Shown here piece by piece: positions 1-8,195 of a stretch of DNA of 64,000 nt. Within the stretch, counting starts at the first letter, position 1. The number at the start of each line of letters is the position of its first letter. The notes below the pieces were generated by a model, which saw only the letters and a program-made list of their open reading frames with translations, was not told the DNA's origin and did not search any database. This stretch comes from Agromyces mariniharenae (GTDB lineage Bacteria; Actinomycetota; Actinomycetes; Actinomycetales; Microbacteriaceae). The stretch lies in NCBI RefSeq assembly GCF_008122505.1, contig NZ_VSSB01000002.1:434001-498000 (forward strand). The letters run 5' to 3'. Position numbers and translations under genes: made by a program.

Positions 1-1
1 C

Positions 2-1477
2 CAGGGATCGCCGCTGGGGTTCTACTACGCGCTGGTCGACCCGGTGACCGAATCGGGTGCCGTGCACCCGATCGCGGCGCAGATGAACGCGATCGGCTAC
101 GACGCCGTCGCGCTCGGCAACCACGAGTTCAACTACGGCCTCGACTTCCTCGACTACTGGATCGACCAGATGGACGCCGACGTGCTCGCCGCGAACGCCG
201 TGCACGCCGGCACGAAGGTGCCCGCCTACACCCCGTACGTGATCAAGACGATGAAGGTGCCGGGTCGCCCGCCGATCCGCGTCGGCGTGCTCGGCCTCAC
301 CAACCCAGGCGTCGTGATCTGGGACAAGGCCAACGTCAGCGGAAGGATCGAGGTGCAGGACCTCGTCGAGACCGCAGCGCGTTGGGTGCCCGTCATGCGC
401 CGCGCCGGCGCCCACGTCGTGGTCGTGAGCGCCCACTCGGGCGACAACGGCCGCTCGTCGTACACCGGCGACCTCCCGGTCGAGAACGCGGCCGCGCTCG
501 TGGCCGAGCAGGTGCCCGGCATCGACGCGATCCTGTTCGGCCACGCGCACGTCGACGTGCCGCAGCGGATCGTGAAGAACCTCGCGACCGGCCGCGACGT
601 GGTGCTCAGCGAGCCGAAGAACTGGGGCCAGCGCCTCAGCGTCTTCGACCTGACCGTCGAGTACGCGAAGGGCAAGTGGTCGGTCACGTCGGGTTCGTCG
701 ACCACGGTGAACACGAACGCCGTCGTCGACGATCCGGCTCTCGTCGCCGTGGTGCGCGCCCAGCACGACGCCGTGGTGAGCTACGTCAACACGCCCGTGG
801 CGGTGTCGACCGAGGCGATGTCGGCGGCGGAGGCGTGCTGGAAGGACACGGCGATCCTCGACTACGTCAATGCCGTGCAGACGGCGACCGTCGCGGCCGC
901 CGTGGCGGGCACGCCCGAGGCGGCGCTTCCGATCGTGTCGATCGCGGCGCCCTTCAACCGTGCGGCGACCTTCCCGGCCGGACAGGTGACCATCAAGGAC
1001 GTCGCGGGGTTGTACATCTACGACAACACCCTCCTCGCCTCGATCCTCACCGGCGCCGAGATCAAGGACTACCTCGAGTACTCGGCGAAGTACTTCGCCG
1101 TGGTGGCGCCCGATGCCCCGGTCGCACCGGCGACGTGGACGAATGCGGGGAACACGCCCGATTACAACTACGACCAGTTCTCGGGCGTCGAGTACGGCGT
1201 GGACATCTCGCAGCCGGTCGGCTCGCGCATCGTCGGCCTCTCGTTCGAGGGCGCTCCGGTCGCGGCCGACCAGCAGTTCCTCGTCGCCGTCAACAATTAC
1301 CGGCAGTCGGGCGGCGGCGGGTTCCCGCACATCCAGGGTGCGCCGGTCGTCTACAACGCCCAGGTCGCGATCCGCGAGGCCATCGTCTCGTACGCGTCGG
1401 CGGCGGGCGCGATCGATCCGGCGGACTTCCACGTCGAGAACTGGCAGCTCGTGCGGAACGGAACACCCGTGTTCTGA
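2..1477 (+). CDS. secreted 2',3'-cyclic-nucleotide phosphodiesterase / 5'-nucleotidase family protein, 5' end missing
   Basis: The gene runs in from before the window; the open frame begins at base 2. The first visible residues, QGSPL, match the motif that follows the metal-binding DNGD of the CpdB/UshA family. Further metallophosphatase motifs follow: GNHEFNYG, HSGDNG and FGHAHVD, each supplying metal ligands of the dinuclear site. The C-terminal half (from about base 800) is the nucleotide-binding 5'-nucleotidase C domain, with the GGGGFPH loop. Family members are exported and release phosphate and nucleosides from extracellular nucleotides. The signal peptide and the first metal ligands lie outside the window, so the precise substrate cannot be judged. 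A GC-rich hairpin 21 bases after the stop ends the transcript. Confidence 0.9.
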   Translation, partial: QGSPLGFYYALVDPVTESGAVHPIAAQMNAIGYDAVALGNHEFNYGLDFLDYWIDQMDADVLAANAVHAGTKVPAYTPYVIKTMKVPGRPPIRVGVLGLTNPGVVIWDKANVSGRIEVQDLVETAARWVPVMRRAGAHVVVVSAHSGDNGRSSYTGDLPVENAAALVAEQVPGIDAILFGHAHVDVPQRIVKNLATGRDVVLSEPKNWGQRLSVFDLTVEYAKGKWSVTSGSSTTVNTNAVVDDPALVAVVRAQHDAVVSYVNTPVAVSTEAMSAAEACWKDTAILDYVNAVQTATVAAAVAGTPEAALPIVSIAAPFNRAATFPAGQVTIKDVAGLYIYDNTLLASILTGAEIKDYLEYSAKYFAVVAPDAPVAPATWTNAGNTPDYNYDQFSGVEYGVDISQPVGSRIVGLSFEGAPVAADQQFLVAVNNYRQSGGGGFPHIQGAPVVYNAQVAIREAIVSYASAAGAIDPADFHVENWQLVRNGTPVF

Positions 1478-1497
1478 CCCTTCCGACGGGGACCGCC

Positions 1498-1531
1498 GAC
1501 GGCGGGGTCGGCTTCGGCCGGCTCCGCCGTC
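1498..1531. terminator. hairpin terminator after the nucleotidase gene
   Basis: A 15-base stem with two mismatches (GACGGCGGGGTCGGC paired with GCCGGCTCCGCCGTC) and a short loop. No T-run follows. It separates the nucleotidase gene from the GCATACC repeat array, which begins two bases later. Confidence 0.55.
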
Positions 1532-1532
1532 C

Positions 1533-1590
1533 GCATACCGTCGAATGGGTGCATACCTCGCGCATACCTCCCGGGAGACGGCCGCATACC
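1533..1590 (+). promoter_or_regulatory. four GCATACC heptamer repeats, probable SARP operator and promoter
   Basis: GCATACC occurs at 1533, 1551, 1562 and 1584, all in the same orientation, with start-to-start distances of 18, 11 and 22 bases. SARP-family activators are known to bind direct heptamer repeats spaced by 11 or 22 bases. The last heptamer begins 28 bases before the ATG of the small exported protein. The same heptamer and the same 11/22 spacing recur before the paralogous gene at 6424. No good -10 box lies after the last heptamer, so the last GCATACC may itself overlap the -10 position (inference). Confidence 0.75.
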
Positions 1591-1611
1591 GCGGCATCCG
1601 ATGGTGGAGGC

Positions 1612-2004
1612 ATGAACACCACCACCGCATTCACCCGCCTCACCGCCGCCGCGGCCGCCGCCGCTCTCGCGGTGACCGTCGTCGGATCCGCCAGCGCCGC
1701 GAGCGCCGCCGAGGCCGACTCCCGCGCCGGCCAGATCGTCCGGCCCATCACCACGCCCGCCATGCATCGCGAGCTCGTGCGCGAGTCTGCGCTCCGCTAC
1801 GTGAACGAGCTCGAGGTCCGTGCGCACATGGCGCAGGGGACCGCCACGAAGACGGTTGCAATGCACAGCGAGCTCGTGCGCGAGTCCGCGCTCCGCTACG
1901 TGAACGAGCTCGAGGTCCGTGCCCACATGGCGGAGGACGAGGTCGTCGAGACGACCGCCGCTGCGCCCGTCCACGACGACCTGAGCCCCCTCGACGGTCG
2001 TTGA
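1612..2004 (+). CDS. small exported protein with an internal tandem repeat
   Basis: A protein of 130 residues that I cannot assign to a known family. Residues 1-33 form a signal peptide: MNT, an Arg, an Ala-rich hydrophobic stretch and SASA/ASAA sites suited to signal peptidase I. Two nearly identical 24-residue copies follow, each running MH-x-ELVRESALRYVNEL then EVRAHMA, 33 residues apart. Each copy looks like a charged amphipathic helix. The protein is paralogous to the lipoprotein at 6424, sharing MNTxTA at the start and the MH..LV...A.RYV.EL.VRA core. GGTGGAGG sits immediately before the ATG. The gene converges on the large SARP regulator and has the SARP-type heptamer array upstream, so it is probably a target of that regulator. 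Confidence 0.8.
   Translation: MNTTTAFTRLTAAAAAAALAVTVVGSASAASAAEADSRAGQIVRPITTPAMHRELVRESALRYVNELEVRAHMAQGTATKTVAMHSELVRESALRYVNELEVRAHMAEDEVVETTAAAPVHDDLSPLDGR
1762..1932 (+). repeat. 72-base unit duplicated within the small exported gene
   Basis: Bases 1762-1833 and 1861-1932 are almost identical. They differ mainly at the third codon (CGC against AGC), a TCT/TCC wobble and a GCG/GCC wobble. The period is 99 bases (33 codons). Such near identity at synonymous sites points to a recent in-frame duplication. Confidence 0.9.
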
Positions 2005-2045
2005 CCCACCCCGGTCGCGGCGATCGCGACCACCACCAACACCCC

Positions 2046-2073
2046 GGCGGGGTCGGCTCAGGCCGGCCCCGCC
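2046..2073. terminator. bidirectional hairpin between convergent genes
   Basis: The arms GGCGGGGTCGGC and GCCGGCCCCGCC pair with one G-T wobble around a short loop. It lies between the stop of the small exported gene and the stop of the opposing regulator, where it can serve both. Confidence 0.6.
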
Positions 2074-2090
2074 TTCGCATGCGCGCGTGA

Positions 2091-5000
2091 TCAGTCGAAC
2101 CCGCAGGTGCTCTGCGGATCGCCCAGGTCCCCGAGGTACGTGCTCCACTCGTCCTCGGTGAGGTCCCGGCCGGCGAGCTGGCAGGCGAACCCGAACTGGT
2201 GCTCGGGGTCGAGGTCCCAGAGCATGACGCCGCCAGGCATCGACACGGCCATCTCGCGGCCGTCAGGGCGGAGCACGGCCACGCCGACCGTACGCCCGTC
2301 GGTGCGGAGGGGGTCGCCGATCCGGGTGCCCGAGGGTGTGTCGTAGAGCAGCGCCGTGCCATCGGCCGCCATGACGAGCAGCATCCGTGCGTCGCGGCTC
2401 AGCGACGGCGCCTGGAGTCCTCCCGCGGCACCGGCGATGGTCCCCACCCTCGCGATCGGCTCCGTCTCGTAGCGTCCGATGCGGTTGTTCTCGAGGGCGA
2501 TCAGGTCGCCGTCTTCGAGCAGCACGTGCTCGTCGAACGATGTCGCCTCGTCGTACAGGACTCGATCCTCCCCGCTGTCCACGATCGACAGGCGGAGCCG
2601 GAGCTGCTCGCTCGTGAGTCCCTCGGTCGGCGACCGTGAGTACGTGTTCTCCTGGTAGCTGACGGCGATGCGTTCGCCGTCTGGCGAGGCCGAGAGCCAC
2701 CGGGCCCAGCCATCCACCGGCCAGGAGTCGTCGGCGGCCTCGGCTGTCTCCGGATCGAAGGCCTGGATCCGTCCGTCCGTGCGTATCGCCTGGAGCAGCT
2801 CGCCGTCGCCGCTCGGGAAGAACCGCGCCACGTTCCACTTCGACTCGCCGACCTGGTCCCAGGACTCGGTGTCGAGGAATCGGAACTGCCCGGTGTCAGC
2901 ACTCTCCGCGATGAGGCGCCCATCGGCCCATACGACGTCGGTGACGGGACCCGTGAATCGATACTCGACCTCGCCCGTCGCCGTGTCCTGCACGACGGCG
3001 CCCTCGAACGCGGTGCTGGTGACGACGGCCTGCGGGGCGACGACCAGCGCGCTGCCGTCCGTGGAGTACGGACCGACCACCATCTGCCCCGGCGCGAGCA
3101 TGCGGTGCCCGAGGCCCTCGCCATCGAGCTGCCAGTGCGAGACCAGCGGGTGGCTGCCGCTGATCGCGAGCAGGGTCGCGTCACCGACGACGTCCATCGG
3201 CCCGACCTCGCCGTACAGTGGGCCGAGCTCCTCCGCTGGCAGCGGTGCGCCATCGACCAGCGAGTACGCGCTGATCAGCCCGAATCGGCTGCCGCAGTAT
3301 GCGCGCTGCAACTCCTCCGCCACGGCGAGCCAGTTGCACGGGGCAAGGTATGGCCGGGCGATGTCGGTGGACCATCGCACTTGGCCATCATCGGGGTCGA
3401 AGGCGACCAGGTGCCGGTCGCCGGAAGCCACGACGAGCCCCGAGGGCGCGACGGCCATGGCGACGTGCGCCGAGCTCTCGGGCATGATCAGGCTGCCGGT
3501 GATGCTCGCCGAGCTCGCGTCGATCACGTCCACTCGGTCATCGAGACGCCCGACGAGCAGCCGGTTCCGGTCGTCGAACACGATCGCTGCAGCGAACGTC
3601 TCGCGGTCGAGGTCGACGGTCGTCTCACCGCCGACCGTGGACATGCTCCCGTCCGCGGTTGCCAGGAGCGTGACAGCCCCGTGACGCGAGTCCGCGATCG
3701 CGATGATCGAACCGTCGGCATCGACCGCGAGCGCGCCCGCCCCGACGGGAATGAGCTCCGGTCCGAAGATGCGCCGTCCGGCTTCGAGGTCGAATGCCAC
3801 GACCTCCGACTGCGTCGAAGTGCCGTAGGGGGCGGGCCCGGCCAGCTGGGTGCGTACCGACCAGATGACGGCGGCCACGCGTCCGTCGGCACTCACCTCG
3901 ACGAGTGGTGCCGGTTTCGGCGGGCCGGGCACGTACCCCAGGTCGAGCTCGCGGACCACGTCGCCCGTCTCGGCGTCGCGGACGGCGGCCTCGCCAGCGG
4001 TGTTCACCACCACGACCTGGCCGGTGCCCGGGACCACGCTCCCGTACGTGTTCCCGTCGTCGGCCAGGATCGTGTTCCCGAGGAACCCGCCGGCGCCCTG
4101 CAGCACGCCCATGAGTCCGGAGCGCGTGCGCGGATCGTCGGGCCAGCGCCGGTAGGCCTCCGCGGCGAGCAGCGCGGACACGTCGCGCTCCGACGATCGC
4201 AGCGCGAGCGCCGTGCCGACGAGGGCCTCGATCGCGGCGCTGTCGCGCTGCGCGCTCGCCTCCTGCGACGAGCCGACGGCGACCGATCCGGCGCCGACGA
4301 GCAGGACGATGAGACCCGCGGCGACGCCGAGCAGCACGCGCAGACGCCGGTTCTGGCGGCGGTCCCGGACTGCGCGCTCGGCGAGCTGCTCCTGCTCGGC
4401 CGTCGCGCGGGCGGCCGAGGCGTCGAGGAAGGCCGACTCGACGTCGGTCAGGTCCGCCGGCGAGGCGTCGCGCCACTCGAGCGCGGCCTGCAGTCGCACG
4501 CCCCGGTAGAGGTCGTCGTCGGGGCGGTCGGCGGCGTTCCACGCCTCGGCCGCGGCGGCGACGGCCGTGAGCATGCGCGTGCTCTCGGCGTCCTCCTCGA
4601 GCCAGGACTGCAGCCGTGGCCACGCGGTCGCGAGCGACTCGTGGGCCACCTCGACCGATTCGGCCTCGGTGCTCACGAGCCGCGAGCGGGCGAGCATCGT
4701 CAGCACCTCGTCGCGCGCGGCATCCGTTCGCAGCGGCTTCGACGACACCCGGCGACGCACCGGGCTGCCGTCGGGGGCGAGGGCCATGAGCCGGAGCAGG
4801 AGGGAGCGGCACACCGCCCGCTGGTCGGCGCTCATCGACTGGTAGAGGCGGTCGGCGGACTGGGCGATCGCGCCCGAGATGCCACCGGATGCCTCGTATC
4901 CGGCGACCGTCATCGTCGCGCCCTCCCGCCGGAGCCAGGTCTCGACGAGGGCATGCGAGAGGTGGGGAAGCGCGCCGGTCTCGCCCGCGGCATCCCGCAG

Positions 5001-6308
5001 GATGACCTCGACCAGGCCGGGTTCGAGCCGGAGTCCGGCCCGTCTCGCCGGCTGTTCGATGGCTGCGCGGAGGGCATCGGGCGTCATCGGCCCGAGCAGG
5101 TGCACGCGCTCCGCGACGAGCGGCGCGAGGTCGGGGTGCGCAGCGCAGTCGTCGAGGAAGTCCGAACGCACGACGAGGATGACCGTCGTCTCGATCACGA
5201 CGGCGTCGAAGATGGCTCGCGCGGCGGCGTCCACGTCGGCCTCACCGGCGTGGAAGACCTCCTCGAACTGGTCGATGACGACGACATCAGCGCGACGCGC
5301 GCCCATGGCGGCGTCGCGAATGCGGATGTCGAGGTCGCGCTCGGGCGTGAGGATCGCGACCCGGTCGCCGCGTCGTTGCAGGGCGGGCACGATGCCGGCC
5401 CGGACGAGCGACGACTTGCCGCTGCCCGAGGCGCCCGACACGGCGAGGAAGCTCGAGCGTGCGAGACGGGCGAGGGCCGCGGCGATGTCGGCCTCGCGAC
5501 CGAAGAACTCGTCCTCGTCGTCGACGCCGAACGGCTGCAGGCCGCGGTACGGACACGCTGCACTCGGCGCCGACGGGGCCGTCTCGAGGTCGAGCGCGTC
5601 GTCGTGACGGAGGATCCCGAGCTCGAGCTGGGTCAGTTCGGCGCCTGGCTCGGCGCCGAGCTCGTCCGCCAGTCGCTCCCGGGCCGTCCGGATGGCAGCG
5701 AGCGCGTCTGCCTGGCGACCGCTCCGATAGAGGGCGGTGGCGAGGAGCACCCAGCGGCGCTCCCTGAGCGGCGCCTCCCGCACGAGCTGCTCGCCGTCGC
5801 CGATAGCGGCCGCATGCGCGCCCGTGCGGAGCCGGCCGTCGAGACGCACCTCCTCGAGCTCCATCCGCACCTCGTCGAGCCGCTCCGATTCGACGATCGC
5901 CGGGGGCCACGATGCGAGGTCGGAATAGGGGGCTCCGCGCCAGAGCGCGAGGGCCCGATCGGCGGCGTCGACGGCACGCGCGGGGTCGTCGTCGAGGTGC
6001 TCCCGCGCGGATGCCGCGAGGCGCTCGAAACGCTCGACGTCGACGCTCTCGGGGTCGATCCGCAGCACGTACGCACCTGGTGCGGTCTCGATCGCGTGAT
6101 GCCCGATCGCGTTGCGCACGCGGCCGACCGACGCCTGCAGCTGCTTCGGCCACGTGCCAGGGAGCTCGTCGCCCCAGAGCGCCTCGGCGAGCTCATCCGT
6201 CGTCACCTGTCGACCGGCCCGAAGCACCAGTGCCGACAGCACGGTCCGCTCCCGCGGACTGAGCGAGACCCCCTCGACGGTGAGGGGGCCGAAGACTCCC
6301 ACGCCCAT
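2091..6308 (-). CDS. membrane-tethered SARP-type regulator with nSTAND NTPase and beta-propeller
   Basis: A 1405-residue transcription factor. Residues 1-90 are an OmpR/SARP winged helix (VFGPLTVEG, ELAEALWG, LQASVGRVRNAIG). Residues 90-235 are the bacterial transcriptional activation domain. Residues 250-620 are an nSTAND1-type NTPase with Walker A GASGSGKSS at 292-300 and Walker B VVVIDQFEE at 342-350. One transmembrane helix lies at about 658-679, preceded by the basic RRQNRRLR, so the N-terminus should be cytoplasmic. The remaining 700 residues are a WD40/quinoprotein-like propeller placed outside the cell. An upstream in-frame ATG at 6317 is possible; I chose 6308 because the domain begins at once and GGAG precedes it. 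Neighbours on both sides are small exported proteins with GCATACC arrays. Known SARPs are usually soluble; the tethered design resembles CadC/ToxR one-component sensors. Confidence 0.85.
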   Translation of the reverse strand: MGVGVFGPLTVEGVSLSPRERTVLSALVLRAGRQVTTDELAEALWGDELPGTWPKQLQASVGRVRNAIGHHAIETAPGAYVLRIDPESVDVERFERLAASAREHLDDDPARAVDAADRALALWRGAPYSDLASWPPAIVESERLDEVRMELEEVRLDGRLRTGAHAAAIGDGEQLVREAPLRERRWVLLATALYRSGRQADALAAIRTARERLADELGAEPGAELTQLELGILRHDDALDLETAPSAPSAACPYRGLQPFGVDDEDEFFGREADIAAALARLARSSFLAVSGASGSGKSSLVRAGIVPALQRRGDRVAILTPERDLDIRIRDAAMGARRADVVVIDQFEEVFHAGEADVDAAARAIFDAVVIETTVILVVRSDFLDDCAAHPDLAPLVAERVHLLGPMTPDALRAAIEQPARRAGLRLEPGLVEVILRDAAGETGALPHLSHALVETWLRREGATMTVAGYEASGGISGAIAQSADRLYQSMSADQRAVCRSLLLRLMALAPDGSPVRRRVSSKPLRTDAARDEVLTMLARSRLVSTEAESVEVAHESLATAWPRLQSWLEEDAESTRMLTAVAAAAEAWNAADRPDDDLYRGVRLQAALEWRDASPADLTDVESAFLDASAARATAEQEQLAERAVRDRRQNRRLRVLLGVAAGLIVLLVGAGSVAVGSSQEASAQRDSAAIEALVGTALALRSSERDVSALLAAEAYRRWPDDPRTRSGLMGVLQGAGGFLGNTILADDGNTYGSVVPGTGQVVVVNTAGEAAVRDAETGDVVRELDLGYVPGPPKPAPLVEVSADGRVAAVIWSVRTQLAGPAPYGTSTQSEVVAFDLEAGRRIFGPELIPVGAGALAVDADGSIIAIADSRHGAVTLLATADGSMSTVGGETTVDLDRETFAAAIVFDDRNRLLVGRLDDRVDVIDASSASITGSLIMPESSAHVAMAVAPSGLVVASGDRHLVAFDPDDGQVRWSTDIARPYLAPCNWLAVAEELQRAYCGSRFGLISAYSLVDGAPLPAEELGPLYGEVGPMDVVGDATLLAISGSHPLVSHWQLDGEGLGHRMLAPGQMVVGPYSTDGSALVVAPQAVVTSTAFEGAVVQDTATGEVEYRFTGPVTDVVWADGRLIAESADTGQFRFLDTESWDQVGESKWNVARFFPSGDGELLQAIRTDGRIQAFDPETAEAADDSWPVDGWARWLSASPDGERIAVSYQENTYSRSPTEGLTSEQLRLRLSIVDSGEDRVLYDEATSFDEHVLLEDGDLIALENNRIGRYETEPIARVGTIAGAAGGLQAPSLSRDARMLLVMAADGTALLYDTPSGTRIGDPLRTDGRTVGVAVLRPDGREMAVSMPGGVMLWDLDPEHQFGFACQLAGRDLTEDEWSTYLGDLGDPQSTCGFD

Positions 6309-6352
6309 GCTCCGCATTGTTCGCCGTCCGACGGCGCCCGTCAACGACGAAC

Positions 6353-6401
6353 GCATACCGTGCATACCGGTTGCATACCGATCCGGGGTCGGTCGCATAC
6401 C
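6353..6401 (+). promoter_or_regulatory. second array of four GCATACC heptamers in a divergent promoter
   Basis: GCATACC occurs at 6353, 6362, 6373 and 6395, spaced 9, 11 and 22 bases. The last three copies have the same 11/22 spacing as the array at 1533-1590. The last copy starts 29 bases before the ATG at 6424. The array also lies 45-93 bases upstream of the regulator start at 6308 on the other strand, so it could serve autoregulation as well. Confidence 0.75.
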
Positions 6402-6423
6402 CCGTCGGTGGAGCGTGGGAGGC

Positions 6424-6690
6424 ATGAACACCGCAACCGCTTCGCTCCGACTCGTCGTCGCGGCATCCGTGGTCGCATTCGCCACGTGCCTCGCGGGATG
6501 CGCGGCGCCCTCACCGACCGCAGGGTCGCGCGCCCTTCTGCTCCCACCGCACGTCGACGCGGCGATGCACGACGCGCTCGTGCACCAGGCAGCCGACCGC
6601 TACGTGATCGAGCTGCTCGTCCGCGCACGCCTGGCCGACGAGGCGGTGGCATCGCGGGGTCGGGTCATCACCCGCGTGCACGGGCGCTGA
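6424..6690 (+). CDS. small lipoprotein, paralogue of the exported repeat protein
   Basis: An 88-residue lipoprotein precursor. Residues 1-26 form a type II signal peptide ending in the lipobox LAGC, with Cys26 the lipidated residue. The mature part contains one copy of the motif found twice in the protein at 1612: MHDALVHQAADRYVIEL followed by LVRARLA. The two precursors also share the start MNTxTA. This copy should be tethered to the membrane whereas the other should be released. GGGAGG lies one base before the ATG. It is transcribed divergently from the SARP regulator and sits behind the second GCATACC array. The function is unknown; a ligand or partner for the regulator's external propeller is a reasonable guess. 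Confidence 0.8.
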   Translation: MNTATASLRLVVAASVVAFATCLAGCAAPSPTAGSRALLLPPHVDAAMHDALVHQAADRYVIELLVRARLADEAVASRGRVITRVHGR

Positions 6691-6701
6691 GTCGAGCGCG
6701 T

Positions 6702-7376
6702 TCAGGCGGGCGCGTTCCCCCAGAACGGCCCGACGAGCCCGACGCTCGCGAAGTACGCGTGGGCCTCCTTCGGCTCGCGGCGCTGGTAGGGCGTGTCGAG
6801 CCGGCCGGCGTACCAGCCCGATGCGAGCCGCCACAGCGTCGCGAGGTCGAACACCGCGCCGCGCTCGTTGCCGGTCTCGGCGAGCCACCGATCCAGGCAC
6901 GCCTCGTCGCAGAAGATCCGCTGGTGCTCGCACGTGTGGATGACGTCGTCCCACACGTGCGCCATCGGCGTGAGGAAATGAGCGATCTGCGTCCCCTCGG
7001 GCGGGCCCTCGCGCGTCACCGTCCACGAGTGCGCGGTACCGCACGCCGGGCAGGTCGTCGCGACGAGCGCCGACGGCTCGCCGGGCACGAGGTTCGGGAT
7101 CGCGAACCCGTCCCAGGCGCACCCGCCCCACCACAGGGTGTGGTCGCCCATGACCGAGAACGCGAAGTTGCGGGTCGCGAACGGGTGGGCGAGCACGATC
7201 TGGTGGTCGTCGTCGAACACCAAGTGGCGGGATGCCGCGAGCTCCTCCATCGCCTCGGCGAGCTCGGCTGCGGTGAACCCGGTCTCCTCGACGAGCTCGG
7301 CCTCCGTCGGCAGTCGGCCGGTGCCGGCGAGGCTCGAGTAGATCGCCAGGCGCACGGTCTCGTTGCGGTCGGTCAT
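6702..7376 (-). CDS. organomercurial lyase-like (MerB family) protein
   Basis: A 224-residue protein. Residues 1-60 form a winged-helix-like N-terminal domain, as in MerB. The MerB catalytic pair C-x-x-D is visible as GGCAWDG (Cys86, Asp89), corresponding to Cys96 and Asp99 of MerB. Cys149 in HTCEHQ lines up with the third catalytic cysteine (Cys159). Extra cysteines occur in CPACG (109, 112) and at 156 and 160. MerB enzymes split the carbon-mercury bond with these residues. No merA, merR or merT is nearby, so the true substrate may differ. The gene is divergent from cutC with 75 bases between the starts. Confidence 0.75.
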   Translation of the reverse strand: MTDRNETVRLAIYSSLAGTGRLPTEAELVEETGFTAAELAEAMEELAASRHLVFDDDHQIVLAHPFATRNFAFSVMGDHTLWWGGCAWDGFAIPNLVPGEPSALVATTCPACGTAHSWTVTREGPPEGTQIAHFLTPMAHVWDDVIHTCEHQRIFCDEACLDRWLAETGNERGAVFDLATLWRLASGWYAGRLDTPYQRREPKEAHAYFASVGLVGPFWGNAPA

Positions 7377-7451
7377 GACACGAGTGTGCTCCCCATCGGC
7401 GGCACGGGCCAGTGCAGGCCGCGGCGGGCCGTCGCTCGATAGGGTGACGAG

Positions 7452-8195
7452 GTGCCACGAATCCTCCCCGTCGAGATCGCCGTCCAGGATGCCGCGGGGG
7501 TCCGCATCGCACTTCGCGAGGGCGCCGCGCGCGTCGAGCTGTGCCAGGCGCTCGGCCTCGGCGGGCTCACGCCGTCGACGGGGCTCGTCGAGTCCGCGGT
7601 CGAGATGGCGCGTGCGGCATCCGCTCTCGGATACGTGCATGTGCTGGTCCGCCCCCGCGGCGGAGGGTTCGTGTACGACGCCGACGAGGTCGACGTGACC
7701 ATCCGCGACATCCGATCCATGCGTTCGCTCGGAGCCGACGGCGTCGTCGTGGGCGCGTTGACGGACGCCGGCGAGTTGGATCTCGACCTGCTGCGCCGGT
7801 TCGTCGACGCGGCCGAGGGCATCGACGTCACGGTGCACCGGGCGGTGGATGCCGCGGCCGACCCGCTTTCCGCGGTGACCTCGCTCGCGGGGCTGCCGGT
7901 GCGCCGCGTGCTCACGTCGGGTGGCGCGGCCGACTGCCGTGCCGGACGAGGGACCCTCGCGCGCATGGCGGCGGAGCTCGGAGGAGCCGTGGAGCTCATG
8001 GCCGGCGGCGGCGTCGTCGTCGACGACATCGTGGCGCTCGCCGAGGCGGGGGTCGACGCCGTGCACCTGTCGGCACGCAGCCGCGTGGATCGGGGCGGCC
8101 CGAGCGGCCCGGGCGGTGGCGAGGTCGGCTACGACACGACGGATGCCGCGATCGTCCGCGCGGCGGTCGACGCTGCCGCTGCGACGGCGCGATGA
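7452..8195 (+). CDS. cutC: CutC family copper homeostasis protein
   Basis: A 247-residue TIM-barrel protein of the CutC family, usual length 240-250. Typical motifs are visible: GAARVELCQALGLGGLTPS near the start, VLVRPRGGGFVY, the VTVHRAVD strand, LTSGG and ELMAGGGV. CutC is annotated as a cytoplasmic copper protein, though its biochemical role is still uncertain. It begins with GTG at 7452. A TAGGGT box at 7440-7445 lies six bases before the GTG, so the mRNA is probably leaderless. The stop overlaps the start of the next gene (ATGA), which suggests translational coupling. Confidence 0.9.
   Translation: MPRILPVEIAVQDAAGVRIALREGAARVELCQALGLGGLTPSTGLVESAVEMARAASALGYVHVLVRPRGGGFVYDADEVDVTIRDIRSMRSLGADGVVVGALTDAGELDLDLLRRFVDAAEGIDVTVHRAVDAAADPLSAVTSLAGLPVRRVLTSGGAADCRAGRGTLARMAAELGGAVELMAGGGVVVDDIVALAEAGVDAVHLSARSRVDRGGPSGPGGGEVGYDTTDAAIVRAAVDAAAATAR

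Noticed and set aside
3105-7442. Long plus-strand open frame of about 1445 codons opposite the SARP regulator and the MerB-like gene
   Set aside because: The minus strand encodes recognisable SARP, NTPase, propeller and MerB-like domains; the plus frame has only low-complexity Arg/Gly/Asp-rich sequence.
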